Shown: in pieces, positions 6,592 to 13,157 of the stretch | Layout of the letters: the number at the start of each line of letters is the position of its first letter | How positions within the stretch are numbered: position 1 is the first letter of the stretch | Assembly: GCA_964636495.1 (NCBI GenBank) | Contig: CAZWSL010000059.1 | Coordinates: forward strand, 1 to 16,615 | Length of the DNA: 16,615 bases | Direction: 5' to 3' | From: Desulfobacula sp964636495 | GTDB lineage: Bacteria; Desulfobacterota; Desulfobacteria; Desulfobacterales; Desulfobacteraceae | Notes under the pieces: model-generated | Database searches by the model: none | What the model was told of the DNA's origin: nothing | The model's input: the letters and a program-made list of their open reading frames with translations, nothing else | Made by a program: the position numbers and the translations under genes

Positions 6592-7920
6592 ATGTTGACA
6601 CTATCGCAAAGAAAAATTAAACCGGTTCGAATCATCGGGCCGTTTCAAAAATTCTTAAAAAAAATGGTAAATGGCAGTTTTTTATTGATAGCGGCTGCCA
6701 TCTCGGCAGTAATATGGGCAAATCTTTCACACGATTCATATCACCAATTCTGGCATACGGATATAACATTTTCAATTGGGGAAAAAGGCCTTACCAAAAG
6801 CCTTTCCCACTGGATAGATGAAGCATTGATGGTCTTCTTCTTCTTTTCAGTAGGGCTTGAAATTAAAAGAGAAATTCTTGTAGGAGAGCTGGCATCCATT
6901 AAGAAGGCAATACTTCCGATTATGGCAGCCTTGGGCGGCATGCTATTTCCGGCCCTCATTTACGCGGCAATTAACTACAATACGCCAAATGCCTCTGGAT
7001 GGGGGATTCCCATGGCAACGGATATTGCTTTTTCTTTGGCTATCCTGGCCGTTCTCCGGGAAAAAATACCCATTGGGGTTAGAATTTTTCTTACTGCCCT
7101 GGCTATTGCAGACGACCTTGGGGCTGTTCTGGTAATAGGCCTTTTTTATACTAACTCAATATCCGTCAATTATCTGCTTATTGCCCTGTTTTTCCTCTGT
7201 GCCCTTGCCCTTGCCAATTTCCTTTGGATCCGGTTGACGATTATATATGTCATCCTCGGCATCGGGCTGTGGTTCTCCATACTCTGTTCAGGCATCCATG
7301 CCACTGTGGCAGGCGTACTTATCGCACTTTTTATCCCGGCCCGGGGGAAATATGATACCCAGACATTTGTAGATAAAGTGAATGCCTATCTTGAAAGATT
7401 TCAATGCAGGGGAGAGTGCGGATATACCATTTTATTGAATAAAACCCATTTAAATTCGGTTCATGACATCGAACTTGCCTGCCATGATGTAGAAACGCCT
7501 TTGCAGAGGCTTGACCATGCGGTTCATTCATGGGTTTCATATGTTATCGTTCCGTTGTTTGCCCTGGCAAATTCAGGGGTTGTATTAAGCGGTATCAATT
7601 TTACCGAATCCATTACTCATCCTGTGGCTCTGGGCATTATTTGCGGTCTGGTTATCGGGAAACCGCTCGGTATCATGACCTTTACCTTCATCTCGGTTAA
7701 GGTGCTGAAGACGACCCTTGCTAACGGGGTAACTTGGATGCATCTCACCGGTGCCAGTGTACTTGCCGGAATCGGTTTCACCATGTCGCTCTTTATTTCA
7801 GGGCTCTCATTTTCAACACCGGAAATAATTGAAATCTCAAAACTGGGGATTGTCGCTGGATCGTTAATTTCAGCGGTTCTGGGGCTTGCGATACTACTTA
7901 AGGGAACCTCAAAAGGCTAA
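6592..7920 (+). CDS. nhaA: NhaA family Na+/H+ antiporter
   Basis: This is a 442-residue inner-membrane protein that exchanges cytoplasmic Na+ or Li+ for external protons, giving pH and sodium homeostasis. Family hallmarks are seen in order: WIDEALMVFFFFSVGLEIKRE-type helix (74-93), GWGIPMATDIAFSLA (137-151), and the ion-binding aspartate pair Asp174-Asp175 in LAIADDLGAV, equivalent to E. coli Asp163/Asp164. Later come FALANSGV and a GKPLGI helix with the functional lysine. Length fits the longer bacterial NhaA group, which carries an extra hydrophilic loop (about 260-310 here, with two cysteines). AAAGGAAG (6577-6584) lies 7 nt before the ATG. It appears monocistronic and is followed by a terminator. 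A sodium-driven or marine/brackish lifestyle is compatible but not proved. Confidence 0.95.
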   Translation: MLTLSQRKIKPVRIIGPFQKFLKKMVNGSFLLIAAAISAVIWANLSHDSYHQFWHTDITFSIGEKGLTKSLSHWIDEALMVFFFFSVGLEIKREILVGELASIKKAILPIMAALGGMLFPALIYAAINYNTPNASGWGIPMATDIAFSLAILAVLREKIPIGVRIFLTALAIADDLGAVLVIGLFYTNSISVNYLLIALFFLCALALANFLWIRLTIIYVILGIGLWFSILCSGIHATVAGVLIALFIPARGKYDTQTFVDKVNAYLERFQCRGECGYTILLNKTHLNSVHDIELACHDVETPLQRLDHAVHSWVSYVIVPLFALANSGVVLSGINFTESITHPVALGIICGLVIGKPLGIMTFTFISVKVLKTTLANGVTWMHLTGASVLAGIGFTMSLFISGLSFSTPEIIEISKLGIVAGSLISAVLGLAILLKGTSKG

Positions 7921-7924
7921 AGAT

Positions 7925-7960
7925 CCGCTCAAAACAGCGGCCACAGAGTAGTGGTTTTTT
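7925..7960 (+). terminator. Rho-independent terminator after nhaA
   Basis: Two adjacent hairpins, CCGCT-caaaac-AGCGG (7925-7940) and CCAC-agagta-GTGG (7941-7954), are followed directly by six T residues (7955-7960). The position, five bases after the nhaA stop, fits intrinsic termination. The second stem is only 4 bp. Confidence 0.6.
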
Positions 7961-8029
7961 ATGCCGGTCAATGCCGGGATTAAATCCTGAAGACATAATG
8001 AAACTTATTTACATATAGGGAGAAATTTT

Positions 8030-8116
8030 ATGGAAAAGATAATCTGGGATGAGAGTTTCTGTGTTGGTGTTGAACCGTTAGATAAACAACACAAAGAGTT
8101 AATAAATGTGGGTTGA
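8030..8116 (+). pseudogene. Truncated bacteriohemerythrin, N-terminal fragment
   Basis: This 28-codon frame begins with ATG after AGGGAGAAA and reads MEKIIWDESFCVGVEPLDKQ followed by HKELINVG and a stop. It matches the conserved start of bacterial hemerythrins, which have W-D-x-x-x-x-V-G-V-x-x-x-D-x-Q-H, where the His is the first diiron ligand. A complete hemerythrin needs about 130 residues and several further His/Glu ligands, and none of these follow in any frame before the aminotransferase gene. The fragment cannot form an oxygen-binding four-helix bundle. I read it as the 5' end of a gene whose remainder was deleted. Confidence 0.75.
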
Positions 8117-8195
8117 AATAGTATATAACAGGGAAAATGTATAGAGGGAGGCAGAATCTGAGGTTATAAATCAGATTTAGTAACTGGAGAATAGT

Positions 8196-9413
8196 ATGAT
8201 GACACTGGATGAAAAATTTAAAGCTCTTGAGGCAGATAATGCTCCTGGTCAAGAGATTCGACAAGAAACAAATAACCTAAATGAAATTATGCGCGGTGAA
8301 AAATATGGCGGAATTCCGGTTGACTTCTCACATGGGGATGTAGATGCCTTTCCGCCAACACCAGGCTCATCAGAAGCATGGAAGAGTGGCTTTGAAAAAG
8401 GAGGCCGGCAGGCTTACACTGAATATCGCGGTGAGGCCCAGATCCGGGAAAGGCTTGCCGGGCACCTTGGCACATTCACAGGCAGCCCTGTTTCAGCAGA
8501 CAGAGAATTGATCATAACACCTGGTACGCAAGGGGCACTGTTTCTGGCACTTGGTGCTACAGTCACCATTGGGACAAAAGTTGCTGTGGTTGAGCCCGAT
8601 TATTTTGCCAACCGCAAACTTGTTAAGTTTCTCGGCGGTGAAGTTGTTCCCATTCCTCTCCACTACCAGGGGAATCCGTCTGAAAATGGTCCTGATCTTA
8701 ATCGAATTGAAGATGCATTTAAACACGGCACAAAGGTTTTTGTCTTTTCGACACCGAACAATCCAACAGGACTGGTATATTCAAGCGACTCAATCACTGC
8801 AATTTCAACACTTGCAGCAACACATAATGTGAGCTTAATTGTGGATGAGCTTTATTCCCGGATGCTTTACAGTGGTGAAGTTTATACACATCTTCGTGTT
8901 TGTGATATACAACCTGAAAATATTATTACTATCATGGGACCGTCAAAGACTGAATCACTCAGCGGATTCCGCCTTGGAGTTGCATTCGGTACAACAAGAT
9001 TAATAGAGAGAATGGAACGTCTTCAGGCAATTGTTACCCTGCGTGCAGCAGGATACAACCAGGCCGTTCTTGATACCTGGTTTCAGGAACCGGCAGGCTG
9101 GATGGAAAAACGTATTCTTGAACATGAAGCGATACGCGATGAATTACTGAGAATTTTCAGAGCATCTGATTTATTGACAGCAACGCCGCAAGCCGGAAGT
9201 TATCTCTTTCCGCAACTGCCACCCCTTGATGTTGAACCCAGTATATTTGTACGACTGCTTCGCTATCAGGCAGGTGTGACAGTTACACCAGGAACAGAAT
9301 TTGCGCCGGGTTACAGCGACAGCATCCGGTTGAATTTTTCCCAGGACCACGCAGCCGCAGCTGCGGCAACAGACCGGATAGTAAAAATGGTGGAGGTTTA
9401 CCGTAAGAGATAG
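8196..9413 (+). CDS. PLP-dependent aminotransferase, class I/II (fold type I)
   Basis: This 405-residue cytosolic enzyme has the aspartate-aminotransferase-like fold I. Visible motifs are TPNNPTG (186-192), which includes the Asn that contacts PLP, VDELYSRM (216-223) with Asp217 binding the pyridine nitrogen and Tyr220, and GPSKTESLSGFRLG (248-261), where Lys251 forms the Schiff base and Arg259 binds the phosphate. SIRLNFS near the C-terminus carries the carboxylate-binding Arg. It should transfer an amino group between an amino acid and a 2-oxo acid. The specific substrate cannot be assigned. GGAGA (8186-8190) serves ATG 8196 or ATG 8199. There is no partner gene in tandem: the flanks are gene remnants. 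Confidence 0.9.
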   Translation: MMTLDEKFKALEADNAPGQEIRQETNNLNEIMRGEKYGGIPVDFSHGDVDAFPPTPGSSEAWKSGFEKGGRQAYTEYRGEAQIRERLAGHLGTFTGSPVSADRELIITPGTQGALFLALGATVTIGTKVAVVEPDYFANRKLVKFLGGEVVPIPLHYQGNPSENGPDLNRIEDAFKHGTKVFVFSTPNNPTGLVYSSDSITAISTLAATHNVSLIVDELYSRMLYSGEVYTHLRVCDIQPENIITIMGPSKTESLSGFRLGVAFGTTRLIERMERLQAIVTLRAAGYNQAVLDTWFQEPAGWMEKRILEHEAIRDELLRIFRASDLLTATPQAGSYLFPQLPPLDVEPSIFVRLLRYQAGVTVTPGTEFAPGYSDSIRLNFSQDHAAAAAATDRIVKMVEVYRKR

Positions 9414-9417
9414 ATAA

Positions 9418-9579
9418 ACAGTTAATTCGCAGAATGTGGCTTGTGTTACCCTCGCTTTTCAAATTCCAACGAAATTTAAACCAACCTGCCATATTTTCTA
9501 TGGATTGCGCGTTATTGACATAAATGATGAACTACCTGAATGGTACGGGCACAAAAATTATTCAGAACTCTATATTTAA
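9418..9579 (+). pseudogene. Probable GFA-family protein, C-terminal fragment
   Basis: An open frame without any start codon runs from just after a TAA at 9415-9417 to TAA at 9577-9579. It reads CVTLAFQIPTKFKPTCHIFY and then GLRVIDINDELPEWYG near its end. The pattern P-x-x-H-I-F, a short strand, D-I-x-D-x-L-P and an aromatic is like the C-terminus of glutathione-dependent formaldehyde-activating (GFA) family proteins. The N-terminal zinc-binding cysteine motifs are absent. Its stop codon abuts the mobile element at 9580, and TTTAA belongs to the possible target duplication. It is a decayed gene tail. The family assignment is from pattern memory and is moderate at best. Confidence 0.5.
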
Positions 9580-9651
9580 GAGACCTCGTATAACCATCTC
9601 TTTTGCCCAATTGCCACGGAAGGTGAAAATTGAGCATTATGCAAAGATCTC
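9580..9651 (+). mobile_element. Miniature inverted-repeat element, copy C
   Basis: This 72-bp copy starts GAGACCTCGTATAA and ends TTATGCAAAGATCTC. The ends are complementary apart from a few mismatches and one gap. From its central TTTTGC onward it matches the 15934 copy at 43 of 51 positions. Flanks TTTAA (9575-9579) and TTTCA (9652-9656) differ at one base and may be the target duplication. The element lies between the GFA-like fragment and the ferritin-like gene and contains no ORF. Unlike copies A and B it lacks the 11-bp promoter segment. Confidence 0.65.
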
Positions 9652-9728
9652 TTTCATAGGATGTAAAACCGTACACGGCTTGATGAACCGTATTAACTGA
9701 ACTGAAAAAGAGAGAAGGAAACAAACCC

Positions 9729-10190
9729 ATGTTTACAATGGATGATCTGTATGAAATCGCTATCAAGATGGAAAAAAACGGTGAGTCTACCTACAATGAC
9801 TCTGCCGGTAAAGCCAACCAGACAGATTTAAGGCAGATGCTGGAGTGGATGGCAGAGGAAGAGGCATCCCATGGTAAATGGTTTACCAGCCAGAGGAATA
9901 CGCTTTCCCTTAAAATAGATGAAATTCAATTAAAGGAAATGGTTCCCAGAGTCCTGGAAGATATGATGGGCGAGAATGCCTTTTCCCTGGATGACATTGA
10001 TTTCAGTGAAATCAAAAGCGTAAAAGAAATGATCCAGACATTTATCGGATTTGAAGAAGATACCATTATGTTCTACGAAATGCTTGAAATATTCATTGAA
10101 GATGAAAGCGTACGCAATGGTCTTGAAACAATTGTCCAGGAAGAAAAAAAACATGTCCAGAAATTAGAGGAGATACTTGAATCATTTTAA
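9729..10190 (+). CDS. Ferritin-like diiron (rubrerythrin-type) domain protein
   Basis: This 153-residue protein is almost wholly helical and has two ExxH pairs: Glu45-His48 (EEEASHGKW) and Glu139-His142 (QEEKKH). Further carboxylates lie at Glu19 and Glu109/Glu110. This is the ligand pattern of the ferritin-like/rubrerythrin four-helix diiron bundle. There is no C-terminal CxxC rubredoxin domain, so it is a stand-alone 'erythrin' form. In anaerobes such proteins usually deal with peroxide or iron. The exact activity here is inferred only from ligands. AAGGAA (9715-9720) lies upstream of the ATG at 9729. It follows mobile repeat C and stands before the LysE-type gene by 73 bp, without evidence of a shared function. 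Confidence 0.8.
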   Translation: MFTMDDLYEIAIKMEKNGESTYNDSAGKANQTDLRQMLEWMAEEEASHGKWFTSQRNTLSLKIDEIQLKEMVPRVLEDMMGENAFSLDDIDFSEIKSVKEMIQTFIGFEEDTIMFYEMLEIFIEDESVRNGLETIVQEEKKHVQKLEEILESF

Positions 10191-10263
10191 AAGGCCTTAC
10201 CCGGCACTCCTGCTCAAACATGAAATAAATGTGACCTGGTAAATAAAAAATGGAGATAAAAAA

Positions 10264-10878
10264 ATGATGAATACTGAATTTTACATAACAGCCCTGATTG
10301 TTGTTCTGATTCCAGGAACAGGTGTGATTTACACTGTTTCAAACGGCCTTTTTCTCGGGTGGCGCGCAAGTATTGCAGCAGCCTTTGGGTGTACTCTTGG
10401 AATTGTTCCCCATTTAACTGTAAGTGTACTGGGTTTATCTGCAATACTTCATATGAGTGCAATTGCCTTTCAATCTGTCAAATATGCAGGTGCGGCTTAT
10501 CTGCTTTATCTTGCATGGGAAATGTGGCGTGAAAAGGATTCAGTTAAATTTGATTCAGCCGGTTCAGATGCTGGATTGCGGAAAATAATTATCAGAGGTA
10601 TCCTGATCAACATATTAAATCCAAAATTATCGATATTCTTTTTGTCTTTTTTACCGCTTTTTGTGAACCGGGATTCTACAGCACCAGTAATAGAGATGCT
10701 TATTCTCAGTGCAATATTTATGGTTATGACCTTAGTCATATTTATACTTTATGGTATTTCTGCCAACAGTGTTCGACGGTACTTTGCTGATTCTCCAAAG
10801 TTTGTCATCTGGTTGCAACGCACTTTTGCTGCTGTTTTTGCCGCCCTTGGATTAAAATTAGCAATGACCGGGCAGTAA
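10264..10878 (+). CDS. LysE/RhtB family amino-acid exporter
   Basis: This is a 204-residue inner-membrane protein with about six hydrophobic segments. The N-terminal family signature is clear: IPGTGVIYTVSNGLFLGWRA (16-35) fits the P-G-P-x-x-x-x-V-x-x-G-x-x-x-G-x-R-A motif of LysE/RhtB translocators, with Thr in place of the usual second Pro, and the following FGCTLGI completes it. Members export amino acids such as lysine, threonine or homoserine using the proton gradient. The substrate is not predictable. GGAGA (10252-10256) lies 7 nt before ATG 10264, and ATG 10267 is an alternative. A cupin-like gene remnant starts 4 nt after the stop, so the exporter was once followed by another gene in the same operon. 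Confidence 0.88.
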   Translation: MMNTEFYITALIVVLIPGTGVIYTVSNGLFLGWRASIAAAFGCTLGIVPHLTVSVLGLSAILHMSAIAFQSVKYAGAAYLLYLAWEMWREKDSVKFDSAGSDAGLRKIIIRGILINILNPKLSIFFLSFLPLFVNRDSTAPVIEMLILSAIFMVMTLVIFILYGISANSVRRYFADSPKFVIWLQRTFAAVFAALGLKLAMTGQ

Positions 10879-10881
10879 TGC

Positions 10882-10926
10882 ATGAAAAATTTATTCTCAT
10901 CAATTCCGGATGAAGTCACCATCTGA
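10882..10926 (+). pseudogene. Truncated cupin-like gene, N-terminal fragment
   Basis: Four bases after the exporter stop, ATG at 10882 opens a 14-codon frame, MKNLFSSIPDEVTI. The MxNLFSxIPxxLP-type beginning is one I associate with small cupin-domain proteins of about 110 residues, in which a beta-barrel with His/Glu ligands follows. No barrel motif follows in any frame before 11105. The tight junction suggests a former two-gene operon whose second gene has lost all but its start. With only 14 residues, chance similarity cannot be excluded. Confidence 0.45.
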
Positions 10927-10979
10927 CTGGCTCTCTTTTATAAAAAATGAATAACGTTAAAAAGTTTTGCTGGAGATTA

Positions 10980-10988
10980 TGCTATAAT
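10980..10988 (+). promoter_or_regulatory. Extended -10 promoter upstream of the DUF4157-like gene
   Basis: TGCTATAAT is a perfect extended -10 with TATAAT at 10983-10988. No good -35 hexamer lies 16-18 bp upstream. A start near 10995 would leave a leader of about 110 nt, which includes a 10-codon frame (11071-11103) ending just before the gene. The similar string TTATGCTATA recurs at 13106-13115 before the SulP gene. Confidence 0.45.
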
Positions 10989-11104
10989 TTTGATCAGATA
11001 GGAGATAGTTTTAGAGTGTGATATTTTTGTTTCTGGCTTGAGTAATCAAAGAGCAGTCAAAGATAAAAAAATGATGCAAATTCTGCTAAAGGGAGGAAAC
11101 TAAA

Positions 11105-12988
11105 ATGAAAATGAGTGTAAATCTGTATAAAAGTCAGCAGATCTGTACTGTCAAACCTCTTGAGCATCTATTTTTAAACAGGGAAATATTAGAGTGGTAC
11201 GAGACGTTTTTTGAGGCTGATTTTTCAGGTGTTGATTTTGTTTCCGTCAGGATTGAGCCTGCTTTCTGCGCAGCACTGACAAGAGGTTCCACTGTTTATA
11301 TCGATAAGCGTGTCCTGGAGCAGGAAAACCATGTCATCTTCAAAGTAATCGGTCACGAACTCACCCATGTTGTACAGCAGACCCGACAGGATTTTTATGT
11401 GCCGCCATCAGAATACAACACGTTATGGCTTGACAGGGAGCTTGAAACAGAGGCGGAGCTGAGAGGGGATCTTGCCTGGAGAAAAATGAGCAGATGGAAT
11501 AATTTTCAGACAGTTTTCAGCTGTTTCCCCTATAGGGGTGATTTATCCGACAGTCCGGCGGTCTGCCAGCCTCTGCTGATTATTCTGACCAGTGATGGAG
11601 CTTTCCTGACAGTGACTATGAGTCATTTTAACCTCCTGTGGAATGATTTTGTAGGTAAGAAATTGAAGGACTCCCCAAACAAGGCTCTGGTGTCAAAAGC
11701 AAGAGATATCCTGAAAAGATGGATTGTAACTCCTGAACGGACCAGTATTTTCAGCAGGAAAAAAGGAATTCGGAAAGAGTACCACAATATGAACCTGCTC
11801 GTGTCAGCAGTGATTGGTGAGGCAAAGGCAGAGCTCAATGGCGGCAGTAAATCCAAGGAGGCGAGAATTGCAGCTTTAATTGAACGGAAAAATGCTAAAA
11901 TTTCTCAGCTGCTGATAAAGGGTCTTGAGCATATCTATTTTAATTTTCATGCTACCATGTCCAGGAAAACCAAATACCGGCGTCTTATCCACAATTATAA
12001 GAGACCCTATGCATGGTATTACAGTGGAAGAGGGAAAAAATTTTCCTATCTGGCGCAACAGGCGCTTACTTTTTCACTGGCAAGCTCAAAATTTGACCAG
12101 AAAAAACTCTGTTCAGTAGAAGACGCATTTATAAAGTTCATCTGTTCTGAAAAACCTGTGCCAAGCTGGCAGATTGTGGCCTTTATTGCTGATTTTGCAA
12201 AAATAGTAAAACAGGTTTATCCATCATACTTTTCTGAATTCAGTGAAAGCTGGTTTGTCTCTGAATCAGAAGAGTATGCAAGAAAATGGATCGATCATGA
12301 CAGTCAACAGAGTGTTATCAAACATCGTACTGAAAAATCTATGGAAACCTTTTTCAAAGGGTTTGACCCTGATAAAACAGACCGGTTTCAGCGCCAGATT
12401 ATTAAACAATCTCTCAGGAAAACTCATAGAAAGAGAAAAATAAGGGAGCTGAAGAGGGAGTTTACAACACAAATTGATGATGGGGAGTTTCATAGGGTAG
12501 GCAGTGATGATGGACATATGTTTTTCAAACTGCCTGGAATGAGAGCACGCTCTGACAGAGGAGACCAGGTTAATGAATCCCATGAATGGGTCAAAAAAGC
12601 ACGGGAGCAGGGTATCCTCCTTGGTGACGGACCTTCTGCCACTACAATGTTTACTTTAGGAATGTTTCAGATCCTTTATCCCCATGAAGAGACTGTCCTG
12701 GCAACTGCCTTGGCAGTATTTGAATTCTGGAACAGGCACTACAAGGCCAAGCATTCAGGTATTCACACCTGGCACGAGGTTATGTATGTGGCCCAGCAAT
12801 ACACCACAAATTTTGATTTTGCCAGGTGGAAAAAAGTGGATAGAAAAACAAGACAGGAAGCGTGGCGGTTTTCTTATCCAAATTCCAGAAATTTTAAACG
12901 CTGGCTGGAAAAATATGCAAAGCGCAAGGTTATTACAGTAAAGGATCTCCGGCGAAGATCACGGGAAATTGTAATCACAGGTGACTGA
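11105..12988 (+). CDS. DUF4157-type HExxH protein with uncharacterised C-terminal region
   Basis: GGGAGG (11091-11096) lies 8 nt before the ATG, so the start is firm. The 627-residue product has no signal peptide or membrane segment. Residues about 40-92 match the DUF4157 (metallopeptidase-like) pattern: LTRGSTVYID followed by VIGHELTHVVQQ, with His84, Glu85 and His88 as a zincin motif. A following ELETEAE (112-118) may supply the third ligand. Residues 190-460 are helical and very basic (for example RKTHRKRKIRELKREF, 438-453). A C-terminal module carries GDGPSATT (508-514), FEFWNRHY (539-546) and HTWHEVM (554-560), then a basic tail. DUF4157 domains often head cargo proteins of extracellular contractile injection systems, but none of the structural genes is present here. 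Whether the protein is a protease, a toxin or a structural cargo is unknown. Confidence 0.7.
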   Translation: MKMSVNLYKSQQICTVKPLEHLFLNREILEWYETFFEADFSGVDFVSVRIEPAFCAALTRGSTVYIDKRVLEQENHVIFKVIGHELTHVVQQTRQDFYVPPSEYNTLWLDRELETEAELRGDLAWRKMSRWNNFQTVFSCFPYRGDLSDSPAVCQPLLIILTSDGAFLTVTMSHFNLLWNDFVGKKLKDSPNKALVSKARDILKRWIVTPERTSIFSRKKGIRKEYHNMNLLVSAVIGEAKAELNGGSKSKEARIAALIERKNAKISQLLIKGLEHIYFNFHATMSRKTKYRRLIHNYKRPYAWYYSGRGKKFSYLAQQALTFSLASSKFDQKKLCSVEDAFIKFICSEKPVPSWQIVAFIADFAKIVKQVYPSYFSEFSESWFVSESEEYARKWIDHDSQQSVIKHRTEKSMETFFKGFDPDKTDRFQRQIIKQSLRKTHRKRKIRELKREFTTQIDDGEFHRVGSDDGHMFFKLPGMRARSDRGDQVNESHEWVKKAREQGILLGDGPSATTMFTLGMFQILYPHEETVLATALAVFEFWNRHYKAKHSGIHTWHEVMYVAQQYTTNFDFARWKKVDRKTRQEAWRFSYPNSRNFKRWLEKYAKRKVITVKDLRRRSREIVITGD

Positions 12989-13108
12989 ATTCCTGATTGT
13001 TGAAATCCTTCATAAAAAAATAGGGTTGAGTTAATCAGATAAAAATAGTTATACTTAATAATTTTAGATCAAAATCAAATAAATAGACTGTGGAATATTC
13101 AAAACTTA

Positions 13109-13117
13109 TGCTATATT
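13109..13117 (+). promoter_or_regulatory. Extended -10 promoter upstream of the SulP gene
   Basis: TGCTATATT (TG, one base, then TATATT at 13112-13117) sits 40 nt before the ATG at 13158. No clear -35 element is seen at 17 bp. The gap from 12989 to here contains nothing else that I recognise, and no convincing terminator for the preceding gene. Confidence 0.35.
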
Positions 13118-13157
13118 TGAACAACAGGACGAAATCATACAAAACCTGGATCCGAGA

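Noticed and set aside
7961..7980. ATGCCGGTCAATGCCGGG short direct repeat as part of a repeat array
   Set aside because: Only two tandem copies of ATGCCGG are present, and no CRISPR-like spacing or further units follow.
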